From NCBI GenBank assembly GCA_030618505.1, contig JAUXDF010000237.1, forward strand, positions 1 through 5,438: a stretch of DNA of 5,438 bases, written 5' to 3'. The translations under genes and the position numbers were made by a program. Below, in pieces: positions 1 to 5,438 of this stretch (positions within the stretch are counted from its first letter, which is position 1; the number at the start of each line of letters is the position of its first letter). Below the pieces are notes generated by a model that was not told where the DNA came from, did not search any database, and saw only the letters and a list, made by a program, of their open reading frames with translations. This DNA comes from Spongiibacteraceae bacterium. GTDB taxonomy: Bacteria; Pseudomonadota; Gammaproteobacteria; Pseudomonadales; PIVM01.

Positions 1-1022
1 CCCTTGCCGCGAATAATGGCGGGCATAACGGCATTTTTTCCAGCGATGGCGAGTTCAACGGCAGCTTTACCCGTTGCGTAGGCTTGCTCTACATCGGTGG
101 CAGAGGCGATGTGGCGGGCGGAGCGTTGCAGGTAGTCTGCCAATGCCCAGTGGTATTTATAACCGTATTCTTGCTTGACCATGGCGGCGAGCGTCGGGGC
201 TACCCCGCCGAGTTGTTTGTGGCCAAAGGCATCGGTGCTGCCCGCATCGGCGAGGAACGTGCCGTCTTCATATTGAGCGCCCTCGGAAGCAACGACTACA
301 CAAAAGCCGTATTTTTTAACGCAGCCCTTAACTTTCTTTAAAAACTTTTCTTTGTTAAAGGCAATCTCGGGGAACAGGATAATATGGGGTGGCTCTCCCT
401 CGTTTTCTTTTGCCAGCCCTGCGGCACCCGCAATCCAGCCGGCATGGCGCCCCATGACTTCAAGAATAAATACTTTGGTGGAGGTTTCGCACATGGAGGC
501 GACATCAAGGCCTGCCTCGCGGGTGGAGACCGCAACATATTTTGCCACTGAGCCAAAACCCGGACAGCAATCAGTTAAGGGTAAGTCGTTGTCGACAGTT
601 TTGGGGACATGAATGGCTTGAATGGGGTAAGCCATTTTCTCTGACAGTTGAGAAATCTTTAGACAAGTATCGGCAGAATCTCCACCGCCATTGTAAAAAA
701 AGTAGCCGATATTGTGGGCTTTAAACACTTCGATTAAACGTTCGTATTCGGCGCGGTTTTGCTCGAGTCCCTTGAGCTTGTAGCGACAGGAGCCAAAGGC
801 GCCTGAAGGTGTATGCTTGAGGGCGGCGATGGTTTTTGCACTCTCTTTGCTGGTATCTATCAGCTCTTCTCTTAAAGCGCCGATAATGCCATTATTCCCG
901 GCGTATACTTTACCTATTATCTGTTTGTGCTGGCGAGCAGTTTCTATGACGCCGCAAGCCGAGGCATTGATAACGGCGGTGACACCACCTGACTGCGCGT
1001 AAAATGCATTTTTTTTCGCCAT
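1..1022 (-). CDS. pfp: Pyrophosphate-dependent 6-phosphofructokinase, 3'-truncated by window edge
   Basis: Cytoplasmic enzyme phosphorylating fructose 6-phosphate to fructose 1,6-bisphosphate; the PPi type is reversible and serves glycolysis and gluconeogenesis. The reverse strand reads 340 uninterrupted codons from ATG at 1022 and runs off the left edge without a stop; family members are roughly 400-440 residues, so the C-terminus is missing. Seen: SGGVTAVIN (11-19), PSGAFGSCRYKL (72-83), NGGGDSADT (111-119), PKTVDND (140-146), GFGSVAKY (155-162), MGRHAGW (190-196), FPE (217-219), LGG (271-273). Asp115, where ATP enzymes have Gly (E. coli Gly104), and Lys141 in PKTVDND, where they have PGTIDND, are the established signatures of PPi use. 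Start choice: an in-frame TAA at 1056-1058 lies just upstream with no other start codon between, and GGAG (complement of 1034-1037) sits 11 nt before the ATG. It is divergent from mpl. Family is near certain; PPi use is an inference from residues. Confidence 0.93.
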   Translation of the reverse strand, partial: MAKKNAFYAQSGGVTAVINASACGVIETARQHKQIIGKVYAGNNGIIGALREELIDTSKESAKTIAALKHTPSGAFGSCRYKLKGLEQNRAEYERLIEVFKAHNIGYFFYNGGGDSADTCLKISQLSEKMAYPIQAIHVPKTVDNDLPLTDCCPGFGSVAKYVAVSTREAGLDVASMCETSTKVFILEVMGRHAGWIAGAAGLAKENEGEPPHIILFPEIAFNKEKFLKKVKGCVKKYGFCVVVASEGAQYEDGTFLADAGSTDAFGHKQLGGVAPTLAAMVKQEYGYKYHWALADYLQRSARHIASATDVEQAYATGKAAVELAIAGKNAVMPAIIRGK

Positions 1023-1054
1023 GAATAACGAGGCTCCATAATTGCGAGAGGGTT

Positions 1055-1084
1055 TTTATAAGTCAGCCACGAATGATACTTTAA
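1055..1084 (-). promoter_or_regulatory. Candidate promoter for the phosphofructokinase gene
   Basis: On the minus strand, TTAAAG (complement of 1079-1084) and TATAAA (complement of 1055-1060) are separated by 18 nt, which would place the transcript start about 25 nt before the ATG at 1022. The -35 match is poor and the region is AT-rich. Another hexamer, TATACA (complement of 1098-1103), could equally act as a -10. Offered as the best-placed candidate only. Confidence 0.25.
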
Positions 1085-1121
1085 ATTGAATTAGACTGTA
1101 TATCTTTCATACCCAAATGTG

Positions 1122-1134
1122 AGCGATTATCGCT
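1122..1134. promoter_or_regulatory. Perfect 13-bp palindrome, possible operator
   Basis: AGCGAT-T-ATCGCT is a perfect inverted repeat with 6-bp arms and a one-base centre. It lies between the divergent phosphofructokinase and mpl genes and overlaps the position where the -35 element of the mpl promoter should be (1125-1130). A dimeric regulator bound here would block or replace -35 contacts. I do not recognise it as the site of a named regulator; function is inferred from symmetry and position only. Confidence 0.4.
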
Positions 1135-1153
1135 GACAACGGCGTGTTATACT
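1125..1153 (+). promoter_or_regulatory. Extended -10 promoter for mpl
   Basis: TGTTATACT at 1145-1153 combines a TATACT -10 hexamer (5 of 6 to TATAAT) with the TG of an extended -10 element. At 17-nt spacing the -35 slot is GATTAT (1125-1130), a poor match, as is common in extended -10 promoters, and it lies inside the palindrome at 1122-1134. The predicted start near 1160 gives a leader of about 68 nt. That leader holds a small AGGGT/ACCCT stem (1190-1194 with 1205-1209, 10-nt loop) ending just before the ribosome binding site, too weak to call a regulatory structure. Confidence 0.55.
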
Positions 1154-1210
1154 CGGCGCCAAACAACTTATCCTGGAAGCTGTAGTGACAGGGTTTATCG
1201 AGTTACCCTA

Positions 1211-1217
1211 AAGAGGA
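1211..1217 (+). promoter_or_regulatory. Ribosome binding site of mpl
   Basis: AAGAGGA ends 10 nt before ATG 1228. It decides between two nearby ATGs: the one at 1217-1219 is out of frame and hits TAG after two codons, so 1228 is the usable start. The TAGGG at 1223-1227 is too close to the ATG to serve. Confidence 0.6.
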
Positions 1218-1227
1218 TGCGATAGGG

Positions 1228-2664
1228 ATGCACATACATATTCTTGGAATCTGCGGCACATTTATGGGCAGCTTGGCGATACTTGCCAAGCACTTGGGTT
1301 TCCGTGTCAGTGGTTGTGATGCCAATGTCTATCCGCCGATGAGCACTCAGCTTGAGGCTCAGGGTATCGAGCTGATCGAGGGTTATGATCCCGAACAGTT
1401 AAAAGTGACCGGTGAGCCGGACATGATCATCATTGGTAATGCCATGTCGCGGGGTAATCCTTTGGTAGAGTATGTGCTTGATAAAGGCCTGCCTTATACC
1501 TCCGGCCCCCAGTGGTTGCAGGAACAGGTGCTGAAGGATAAATGGGTGCTGGCGGTGGCAGGTACTCACGGTAAAACTACCACTAGTAGTATGCTGGCCT
1601 GGATTCTTGAATATGCGGGGATGAAACCCGGTTATCTGATCGGTGGTGTGCCGAAAAATTTTGATGTTTCCGCCCGCTTGGGGGATTCGATATTTTTTGT
1701 GGTGGAAGCCGATGAATACGATAGTGCATTTTTTGATAAGCGTTCCAAGTTCGTTCATTACCGCCCGCGCACCACGATATTAAATAACCTGGAGTTTGAT
1801 CATGCCGATATTTTTGATGATCTTGCTGCTATTCAACGACAGTTTCATCATTTGATCCGAACGGTGCCCGCCAATGGTTTGCTGATCAAGCCGCAAAGTG
1901 ATCAAAATCTGGCAGAGGTGATTGCGATGGGCTGTTGGACGCCCCTTGAGGAGATTGCTCCCGTTGATGCCCAAAAAAGTAACGGCGCTAGTGACAGTGC
2001 CTGGCTGGTGAAGCTCTTGTCCGCAGATGGAGCCGAGTTTGAGGTCTTGCGCCGTGAAAAAGGCACCGATGCCGTATCGCTTGGTACGGTACGCTGGTCT
2101 CATATGGGTGATCACAATGTCAGCAATGCCATGATGGCCATAGCCGCTGCGCGCCATGTTGGTGTTGAGGCGGTGGTCAGCATAGAGGCGTTGAGTTGTT
2201 TTGAGGGCGTAAAGCGCCGTATGGAACAGCTTGCTGAGGTGAATGGTGTGGTCATTTATGATGATTTCGCCCACCATCCCACAGCGATCAGCACAACCCT
2301 GGAGGGGCTGCGCAAAAATATTCACGCCAGTGCGGATGACAAACCGTCGCGGGTGATTGCCATTATTGAACCCCGCTCCAATACTATGCGTCTTGGTGCA
2401 CATAAAGCCAAGCTGGCCCCCTCAACGTGCTCGGCAGATAAGGTGTATTGGTATCAGCCTGCGGGCTTGGATTGGGATCTTCAATCGGTGCTGGAGGCAA
2501 GTGAGGTGGATGCCTCACTGTTTGATAATATTGAGAAGATTATTGCTGCGGTGGTTAGCGATACCCGTAGTGGTGATCATATTGTGATTATGAGCAATGG
2601 TGGCTTTGAAGGTATCCATCAGCGTCTGATCAAGGCCCTGGATTTTGAAGATGACTACGAGTAG
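1228..2664 (+). CDS. mpl: UDP-N-acetylmuramate:L-alanyl-gamma-D-glutamyl-meso-diaminopimelate ligase
   Basis: Cytoplasmic Mur-family ligase of peptidoglycan recycling. It uses ATP to join the recovered tripeptide L-Ala-gamma-D-Glu-meso-DAP to UDP-MurNAc, returning it to murein synthesis without the MurC, MurD and MurE steps. The 478-residue product (E. coli Mpl is about 457) has the three Mur domains: an N-terminal UDP-binding Rossmann part with GICGTFMG (7-14); a central ATPase with P-loop GTHGKTT (112-118), EADEYDSAF (160-168) and NNLEFDHADIF (186-196); and a C-terminal part with GDHNVSNAM (294-302), FEGVKRRME (325-333), YDDFAHHPTAI (344-354), EPRSNTMRLG (381-390) and SNGGF (456-460). GICGTFMG and the EPRSNTM stretch favour Mpl over MurC. 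It is intact with no missing key residue seen. The gene is divergent from the phosphofructokinase and 72 bp upstream of the exporter on the same strand; no clear terminator follows it, so some read-through is plausible. Confidence 0.97.
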   Translation: MHIHILGICGTFMGSLAILAKHLGFRVSGCDANVYPPMSTQLEAQGIELIEGYDPEQLKVTGEPDMIIIGNAMSRGNPLVEYVLDKGLPYTSGPQWLQEQVLKDKWVLAVAGTHGKTTTSSMLAWILEYAGMKPGYLIGGVPKNFDVSARLGDSIFFVVEADEYDSAFFDKRSKFVHYRPRTTILNNLEFDHADIFDDLAAIQRQFHHLIRTVPANGLLIKPQSDQNLAEVIAMGCWTPLEEIAPVDAQKSNGASDSAWLVKLLSADGAEFEVLRREKGTDAVSLGTVRWSHMGDHNVSNAMMAIAAARHVGVEAVVSIEALSCFEGVKRRMEQLAEVNGVVIYDDFAHHPTAISTTLEGLRKNIHASADDKPSRVIAIIEPRSNTMRLGAHKAKLAPSTCSADKVYWYQPAGLDWDLQSVLEASEVDASLFDNIEKIIAAVVSDTRSGDHIVIMSNGGFEGIHQRLIKALDFEDDYE

Positions 2665-2686
2665 CAGGCCCTGTCGATTCTCATAA

Positions 2687-2714
2687 TTGTGCCCGATAAT
2701 TAACATTTTATAAT
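2687..2714 (+). promoter_or_regulatory. Candidate promoter for the RND exporter gene
   Basis: A perfect TATAAT (2709-2714) lies in the mpl-exporter gap, with TTGTGC (2687-2692, 3 of 6 to TTGACA) 16 nt upstream. The predicted transcript start is about 2720-2722, leaving a leader of about 16 nt. The gap is AT-rich and the hexamer ATAATT occurs three times (2683, 2696, 2710), so chance matching is a real possibility. If active, the exporter could be transcribed separately from mpl. Confidence 0.4.
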
Positions 2715-2719
2715 TTTAA

Positions 2720-2737
2720 ATGACTACGGATTTTTAA
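2720..2737 (+). other. Five-codon mini-ORF overlapping the exporter start (TAATG)
   Basis: ATG at 2720 reads M-T-T-D-F and stops at TAA 2735-2737, whose last A is the first base of the exporter ATG (2737-2739). Such TAATG overlaps commonly support translational coupling. The exporter has only a weak ribosome site of its own, CGGA at 2727-2730 with 6-nt spacing. The mini-ORF has no evident Shine-Dalgarno of its own, and the predicted promoter would start transcription at about its ATG. Translation is therefore unproven. Confidence 0.2.
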
Positions 2738-5286
2738 TGGCTCAACGATGGCTGCAGGGATTTGATACCCTGATTCTAAAACGTCCGGCATTAACGCTGT
2801 TGGTGCTTTGTGTGACGATCGTCTGGTTTGCCAGTCATATTGGCAATTTCAAACTGGATGCCTCTGCCGATTCGCTAGTGTTGGAGGGAGACAAGGCGCT
2901 TGACCTATTTCGCGAGGTCAACAAACAGTATGGCTCCGAGGAGTTTTTGCTGGTTACCTATCAGCCCGAAGATGATCTGTTTAGCGATGCCAGTCTGACC
3001 TCCTTGACTGCATTGCGTGATGAGCTTGCAGCGTTAGAGGGGGTTTCCTCAGTAGTCTCCATTCTTGATGTGCCCTTGCTTTATAGCCCACGAGTGTCAC
3101 TGTCTAATTTTTCCAGTGGTATTCGCTACCTTGAGGATGAGCAGACCGATCGTGAACTGGTGCGGGCAGAGTTGCAACAAAGCCCCATCTATAAAAACCT
3201 GCTAAGTAATCAGGACTCAACAACCACAGCATTGCAGGTTAATTTAAAGGGGGATTCGCTGTATATACAGCTGCGAGAAATACGTGATTCGCTACGTGAA
3301 AAGGATGCTGTTGAGCGTTTAAATGGTGCTGAAAAGCGGGCGCTGAAACTGGCGGAAAAAAACTTTGCCGATTACGCTACGCAAACCAGTGAGCAGCAGC
3401 GGCAATTGGTGGATACGGTGCGTAGTGTGGTCGATCGCTATCGAGACAAGGCAACCATTTTTCTCGGTGGTGTGCCGATGATTGCCGCCGATATGATTCG
3501 TTTTATTCAAAGTGATCTGCTGGTTTTTGGCTCAGCCATCTTGCTATTTATTATCGTTATGCTGGCGGTGATTTTCAGGCGGCCGCGCTGGATTATTTTG
3601 CCGCTATTAACCTGTTTAATGACCACGGCAGGAATGCTAGGTTATTTGAGTTGGGTGGATTGGCGTTTGACGGTTATCTCTTCCAACTTTGTGGCACTGT
3701 TGTTGATTATAACCCTGTCTATCACTATTCATTTGATGGTGCGTTTTCGCGAACTGCACAGCGCTAATCCCGAGGCCTCACAAAAGGAGCTGGTGGTGGG
3801 TACGGTGAGTTTTATGGCCAAACCCTGTCTTTATACCGCATTAACAACCATTGTGGCCTTTGTTTCGCTGGTGGTCAGCGGCATTCGACCGGTGATTGAT
3901 TTTGGCTGGATGATGACCATCGGTATTGCTCTGGCCTTATTGTTATCCTTTATCGTGTTGCCTGCAGGTTTGCTGTTATTACCAAAAACGCAGGCGGCTG
4001 TCCGAGGAAATGAGGCGGTGACATTCACCCTGCGTTTTGCCCGTATAACTGAAAAGCAGGGGGCTTTGGTTTTGTTATTTAGTGCGCTGCTGATGGCATT
4101 GAGCATCTGGGGTATCAGTCGCCTTGAAGTTGAAAACCGTTTTATCGACTACTTCCATAAAAGTACCGAAATTTATCAAGGCATGGAAACCATTGACCGT
4201 GAACTCGGTGGCACTATTCCTTTGGATATTGTGATTCGGCATGTTGTTGAAGAAGAGTCGGCAGCATTTTCTGATGAGGAAGATGAGTTTTCAGATGACT
4301 TTGGCGATGATGATTTTAGCGATGACTTTGCCGATGGGGACAATGCCAGTGTCTACCAGCAGAGTTACTGGTTTAGTCGGGCGGGACTGGATGATTTGGA
4401 GAAGATACATAATTACCTCGACTCTATAGATGAAGTGGGCAAGGTTTTGTCACTGGCCACACTGTATAAAATTGTTGGTGATATTGCCGGGGATGGTATT
4501 GACGATATTCAGCTGGCCTTGATCAAAAAGACCCTCTCTGACGATATAAAAAACGTGATGATCACCCCCTACCTTTCCACCGATGGTACTGAAACCCGCA
4601 TTACCCTGAGAGCGATGGAGACTAGTTACTCGCTCAAGCGGGCTGTCTTGCTGGCCGATATTAAACGTTTTCTCAGCGAAGAGATGGGCTATCAGGATGA
4701 AGATGTCGATATGACTGGTATGTTGGTGCTTTACAATAATATGCTGCAGAGTCTTTATCATTCGCAGATTGTCACCCTTGGCGCGGTATTTCTGGCTATC
4801 ACCTTGATGTTTACCCTGCTGTTTCGCTCACTCTCTATTGCGCTGATTGCTATTACACCCAATATGTTAGCGGCATCAATGGTGCTAGGGATTATGGGGC
4901 TGTTGGGGATCCCGCTGGATATGATGACGATCACCATTGCGGCCATTACCGTTGGTATCGGTGTGGATGATACCATCCATTATATTCACCGTTTTATGAA
5001 AGAGTTCCCCAAGGATCGCAACTATGTAGCGGCCATGTATCGCTGTCATGCCAGCATTGGTAAGGCGATGTATTACACCTCGATTACTATAGTGATGGGT
5101 TTTTCGGTGCTGGCGCTGTCTAATTTCACTCCCAGTGTCTACTTTGGTTTATTGACAGGTTTTGCCATGTTCTCAGCGCTGATGGGAGCCTTGTTGTTAC
5201 TGCCTAAATTGTTGATTTTATTTAAACCTTTAGGGAAAGAATGTCCTCAACCTGAACCCGTGCAGTCTGAGGTAAAAAGCACTTAG
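2737..5286 (+). CDS. RND superfamily (MMPL/COG1033-like) exporter
   Basis: Inner-membrane transporter of the resistance-nodulation-division superfamily, MMPL/HAE-3-like branch, normally proton-driven and linked to hydrophobic or envelope molecules; the substrate is not evident here. The 849 residues show two-fold RND architecture: TM1 about 16-34, periplasmic loop 35-257, TM2-6 about 258-416, TM7 about 442-461, second loop 462-676, TM8-12 about 677-825, short hydrophilic tail. LDASADSLV (40-48) after TM1 and GTIPLDIVI (492-500) early in the second loop are typical of this branch. TM10 carries GIGVDDTIH (740-748), with Asp744 and Asp745 as likely proton-relay residues; the matching TM4 positions are Ser328 and Ile329. 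An acidic insert (505-535: 17 Asp/Glu, no Lys/Arg) sits in the second loop. The start follows a weak CGGA and overlaps a mini-ORF stop. The TAG stop lies inside the inverted-repeat element downstream. No partner adaptor or outer-membrane gene is in the window. Confidence 0.93.
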   Translation: MAQRWLQGFDTLILKRPALTLLVLCVTIVWFASHIGNFKLDASADSLVLEGDKALDLFREVNKQYGSEEFLLVTYQPEDDLFSDASLTSLTALRDELAALEGVSSVVSILDVPLLYSPRVSLSNFSSGIRYLEDEQTDRELVRAELQQSPIYKNLLSNQDSTTTALQVNLKGDSLYIQLREIRDSLREKDAVERLNGAEKRALKLAEKNFADYATQTSEQQRQLVDTVRSVVDRYRDKATIFLGGVPMIAADMIRFIQSDLLVFGSAILLFIIVMLAVIFRRPRWIILPLLTCLMTTAGMLGYLSWVDWRLTVISSNFVALLLIITLSITIHLMVRFRELHSANPEASQKELVVGTVSFMAKPCLYTALTTIVAFVSLVVSGIRPVIDFGWMMTIGIALALLLSFIVLPAGLLLLPKTQAAVRGNEAVTFTLRFARITEKQGALVLLFSALLMALSIWGISRLEVENRFIDYFHKSTEIYQGMETIDRELGGTIPLDIVIRHVVEEESAAFSDEEDEFSDDFGDDDFSDDFADGDNASVYQQSYWFSRAGLDDLEKIHNYLDSIDEVGKVLSLATLYKIVGDIAGDGIDDIQLALIKKTLSDDIKNVMITPYLSTDGTETRITLRAMETSYSLKRAVLLADIKRFLSEEMGYQDEDVDMTGMLVLYNNMLQSLYHSQIVTLGAVFLAITLMFTLLFRSLSIALIAITPNMLAASMVLGIMGLLGIPLDMMTITIAAITVGIGVDDTIHYIHRFMKEFPKDRNYVAAMYRCHASIGKAMYYTSITIVMGFSVLALSNFTPSVYFGLLTGFAMFSALMGALLLLPKLLILFKPLGKECPQPEPVQSEVKST
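4267..4341 (+). repeat. Degenerate acidic F-S-D repeat within the exporter gene
   Basis: Residues 511-535 of the exporter form three consecutive units beginning Phe-Ser-Asp: FSDEEDE (511-517), FSDDFGDDD (518-526) and FSDDFADGD (527-535). Ser codons differ between units (TCT, TCA, AGC), so the DNA repeat has diverged while the peptide pattern remains. It is placed early in the second periplasmic loop, after GTIPLDIVI. A divalent-cation or cationic-ligand contact is possible, but no standard EF-hand spacing is seen. Confidence 0.7.
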
Positions 5287-5304
5287 CTAGTGCCCATCCA
5301 GAAA
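5283..5304 (+). repeat. Left terminal inverted repeat of the MITE-like element
   Basis: Begins TTAGCTAGTG and ends CCATCCAGAAA. It matches the reverse complement of 5417-5438 except for C at 5293. It contains the exporter TAG stop codon (5284-5286). The outermost TAGCTA is itself a palindrome, so it could be a target duplication rather than part of the repeat. Confidence 0.8.
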
Positions 5305-5315
5305 TTAAACAAAGA

Positions 5316-5391
5316 GGTCATGGCCAATGCAAATCTTGCGACTTAAAGGCCTTGAAAAGGCCTAGGAGCAAGATTAGCGTTGGCTATGACC
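5316..5391. other. Internal stem-loop of the element, possible transcript-end structure
   Basis: The 15-bp stem GGTCATGGCCAATGC (5316-5330) pairs with 5377-5391. Its two non-Watson-Crick positions become G-U and U-G pairs in plus-strand RNA. It stacks on AATCTTGC/GCAAGATT and on the AGGCCTT-GAA-AAGGCCT apex. Placed 29 nt after the exporter stop, it would fold strongly in the transcript and could protect the 3' end or hinder polymerase. No U-run follows, so it is not a classical intrinsic terminator. Confidence 0.5.
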
Positions 5392-5416
5392 GGATTTAAT
5401 TTTAGAAAGCTACCAG

Positions 5417-5438
5417 TTTCTGGATGGACACTAGCTAA
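5417..5438 (-). repeat. Right terminal inverted repeat of the MITE-like element
   Basis: Begins TTTCTGGATGG and ends ACACTAGCTAA at the last base of the window. It pairs with 5283-5304 with a single mismatch (A at 5429 against C at 5293). The repeat may extend beyond the window. Confidence 0.8.

Larger units (their letters stand above)
5283..5438. mobile_element. MITE-like non-autonomous element (long imperfect palindrome)
   Basis: The last 156 bases form one long inverted repeat. The terminal arms (5283-5304 and 5417-5438) match at 21 of 22 positions. Nested inside are TTAAA/TTTAA (5305-5309 with 5395-5399), a 15-bp stem (5316-5330 with 5377-5391), AATCTTGC/GCAAGATT (5332-5339 with 5368-5375) and AGGCCTT/AAGGCCT (5347-5353 with 5357-5363) around a GAA loop. 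The right arm has about 14-17 unmatched bases (5403-5416) that break the symmetry. There is no transposase or meaningful ORF. Small size, long terminal inverted repeats and an intergenic site fit a MITE mobilised by an unseen transposase. The parent family is not recognised, and the right boundary coincides with the window end, so it may extend further. A non-mobile structured RNA or terminator is the main alternative. Confidence 0.72.

Noticed and set aside
84..1002. Several small plus-strand open frames opposite the phosphofructokinase gene
   Set aside because: They lie antisense to a continuous 340-codon minus-strand frame with clear family motifs, and their translations show no recognisable pattern.
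1399..2403. Two minus-strand open frames of 119 and 207 codons inside mpl
   Set aside because: They are antisense to a complete, motif-rich mpl. Their His/Thr/Ile-rich translations look like shadows of the plus-strand codons.
2665..2736. Terminator between mpl and the exporter
   Set aside because: No GC-rich stem with a T-run was found; the AT-rich stretch is better read as a promoter region.
5320..5346. Eight-codon ORF (ATG 5320 to TAA 5346) inside the terminal element, with AGAGG just upstream
   Set aside because: Too short to support, and it lies wholly within the palindromic stem, where base choice is explained by pairing.
5347..5363. AGGCCTT-GAA-AAGGCCT hairpin as an intrinsic terminator for the exporter
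   Set aside because: It is followed by AGGAGCAAG and not a U-run, and it is the apex of the larger palindrome.
5283..5438. ERIC, REP/BIME or CRISPR repeat
   Set aside because: There is no ERIC core sequence, REP units are much shorter, and there are no regularly spaced direct repeats.

Overview
The window looks like a piece of a gammaproteobacterial chromosome with moderate G+C. The organism assignment is inference: a Mpl-type peptidoglycan-recycling ligase, a large COG1033/MMPL-like RND exporter and a PPi-type phosphofructokinase together suit marine or environmental Gammaproteobacteria. Genus cannot be set from this sequence.

Layout. From the left edge to 1022, on the minus strand, is the first 340 codons of a 6-phosphofructokinase whose active-site residues predict use of pyrophosphate; its 3' end lies outside the window. 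A 205-bp divergent control region (1023-1227) follows. It has a good extended -10 promoter for the rightward gene, a perfect 13-bp palindrome over that promoter's -35 position, and a weaker candidate promoter for the leftward gene. mpl (1228-2664, plus) encodes the ligase that reattaches recycled murein tripeptide to UDP-MurNAc. After a 72-bp AT-rich gap with a perfect TATAAT box and a five-codon mini-ORF whose stop overlaps the next start (TAATG), a 849-residue, twelve-helix RND exporter (2737-5286, plus) follows. It has an acidic F-S-D repeat insert and only one of the two TM4/TM10 acidic motifs.

The last 156 bases (5283-5438) are the most unusual part. They form a near-complete long inverted repeat: 22-bp terminal arms (21/22 matching) enclosing four nested stems that close on a 3-nt loop. 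The length, the terminal inverted repeats and the lack of a transposase fit a MITE-like non-autonomous element. Its left end overlaps the stop codon of the exporter gene. The window ends at the apparent right end of the element, so its true boundary and any target duplication cannot be confirmed.

The three proteins do not form an obvious pathway. The phosphofructokinase is central carbon metabolism, Mpl is cell-wall recycling, and the exporter probably moves a hydrophobic or envelope-related substrate. mpl and the exporter are collinear and may be partly co-transcribed. No tRNA, rRNA, CRISPR array or complete insertion sequence was seen.
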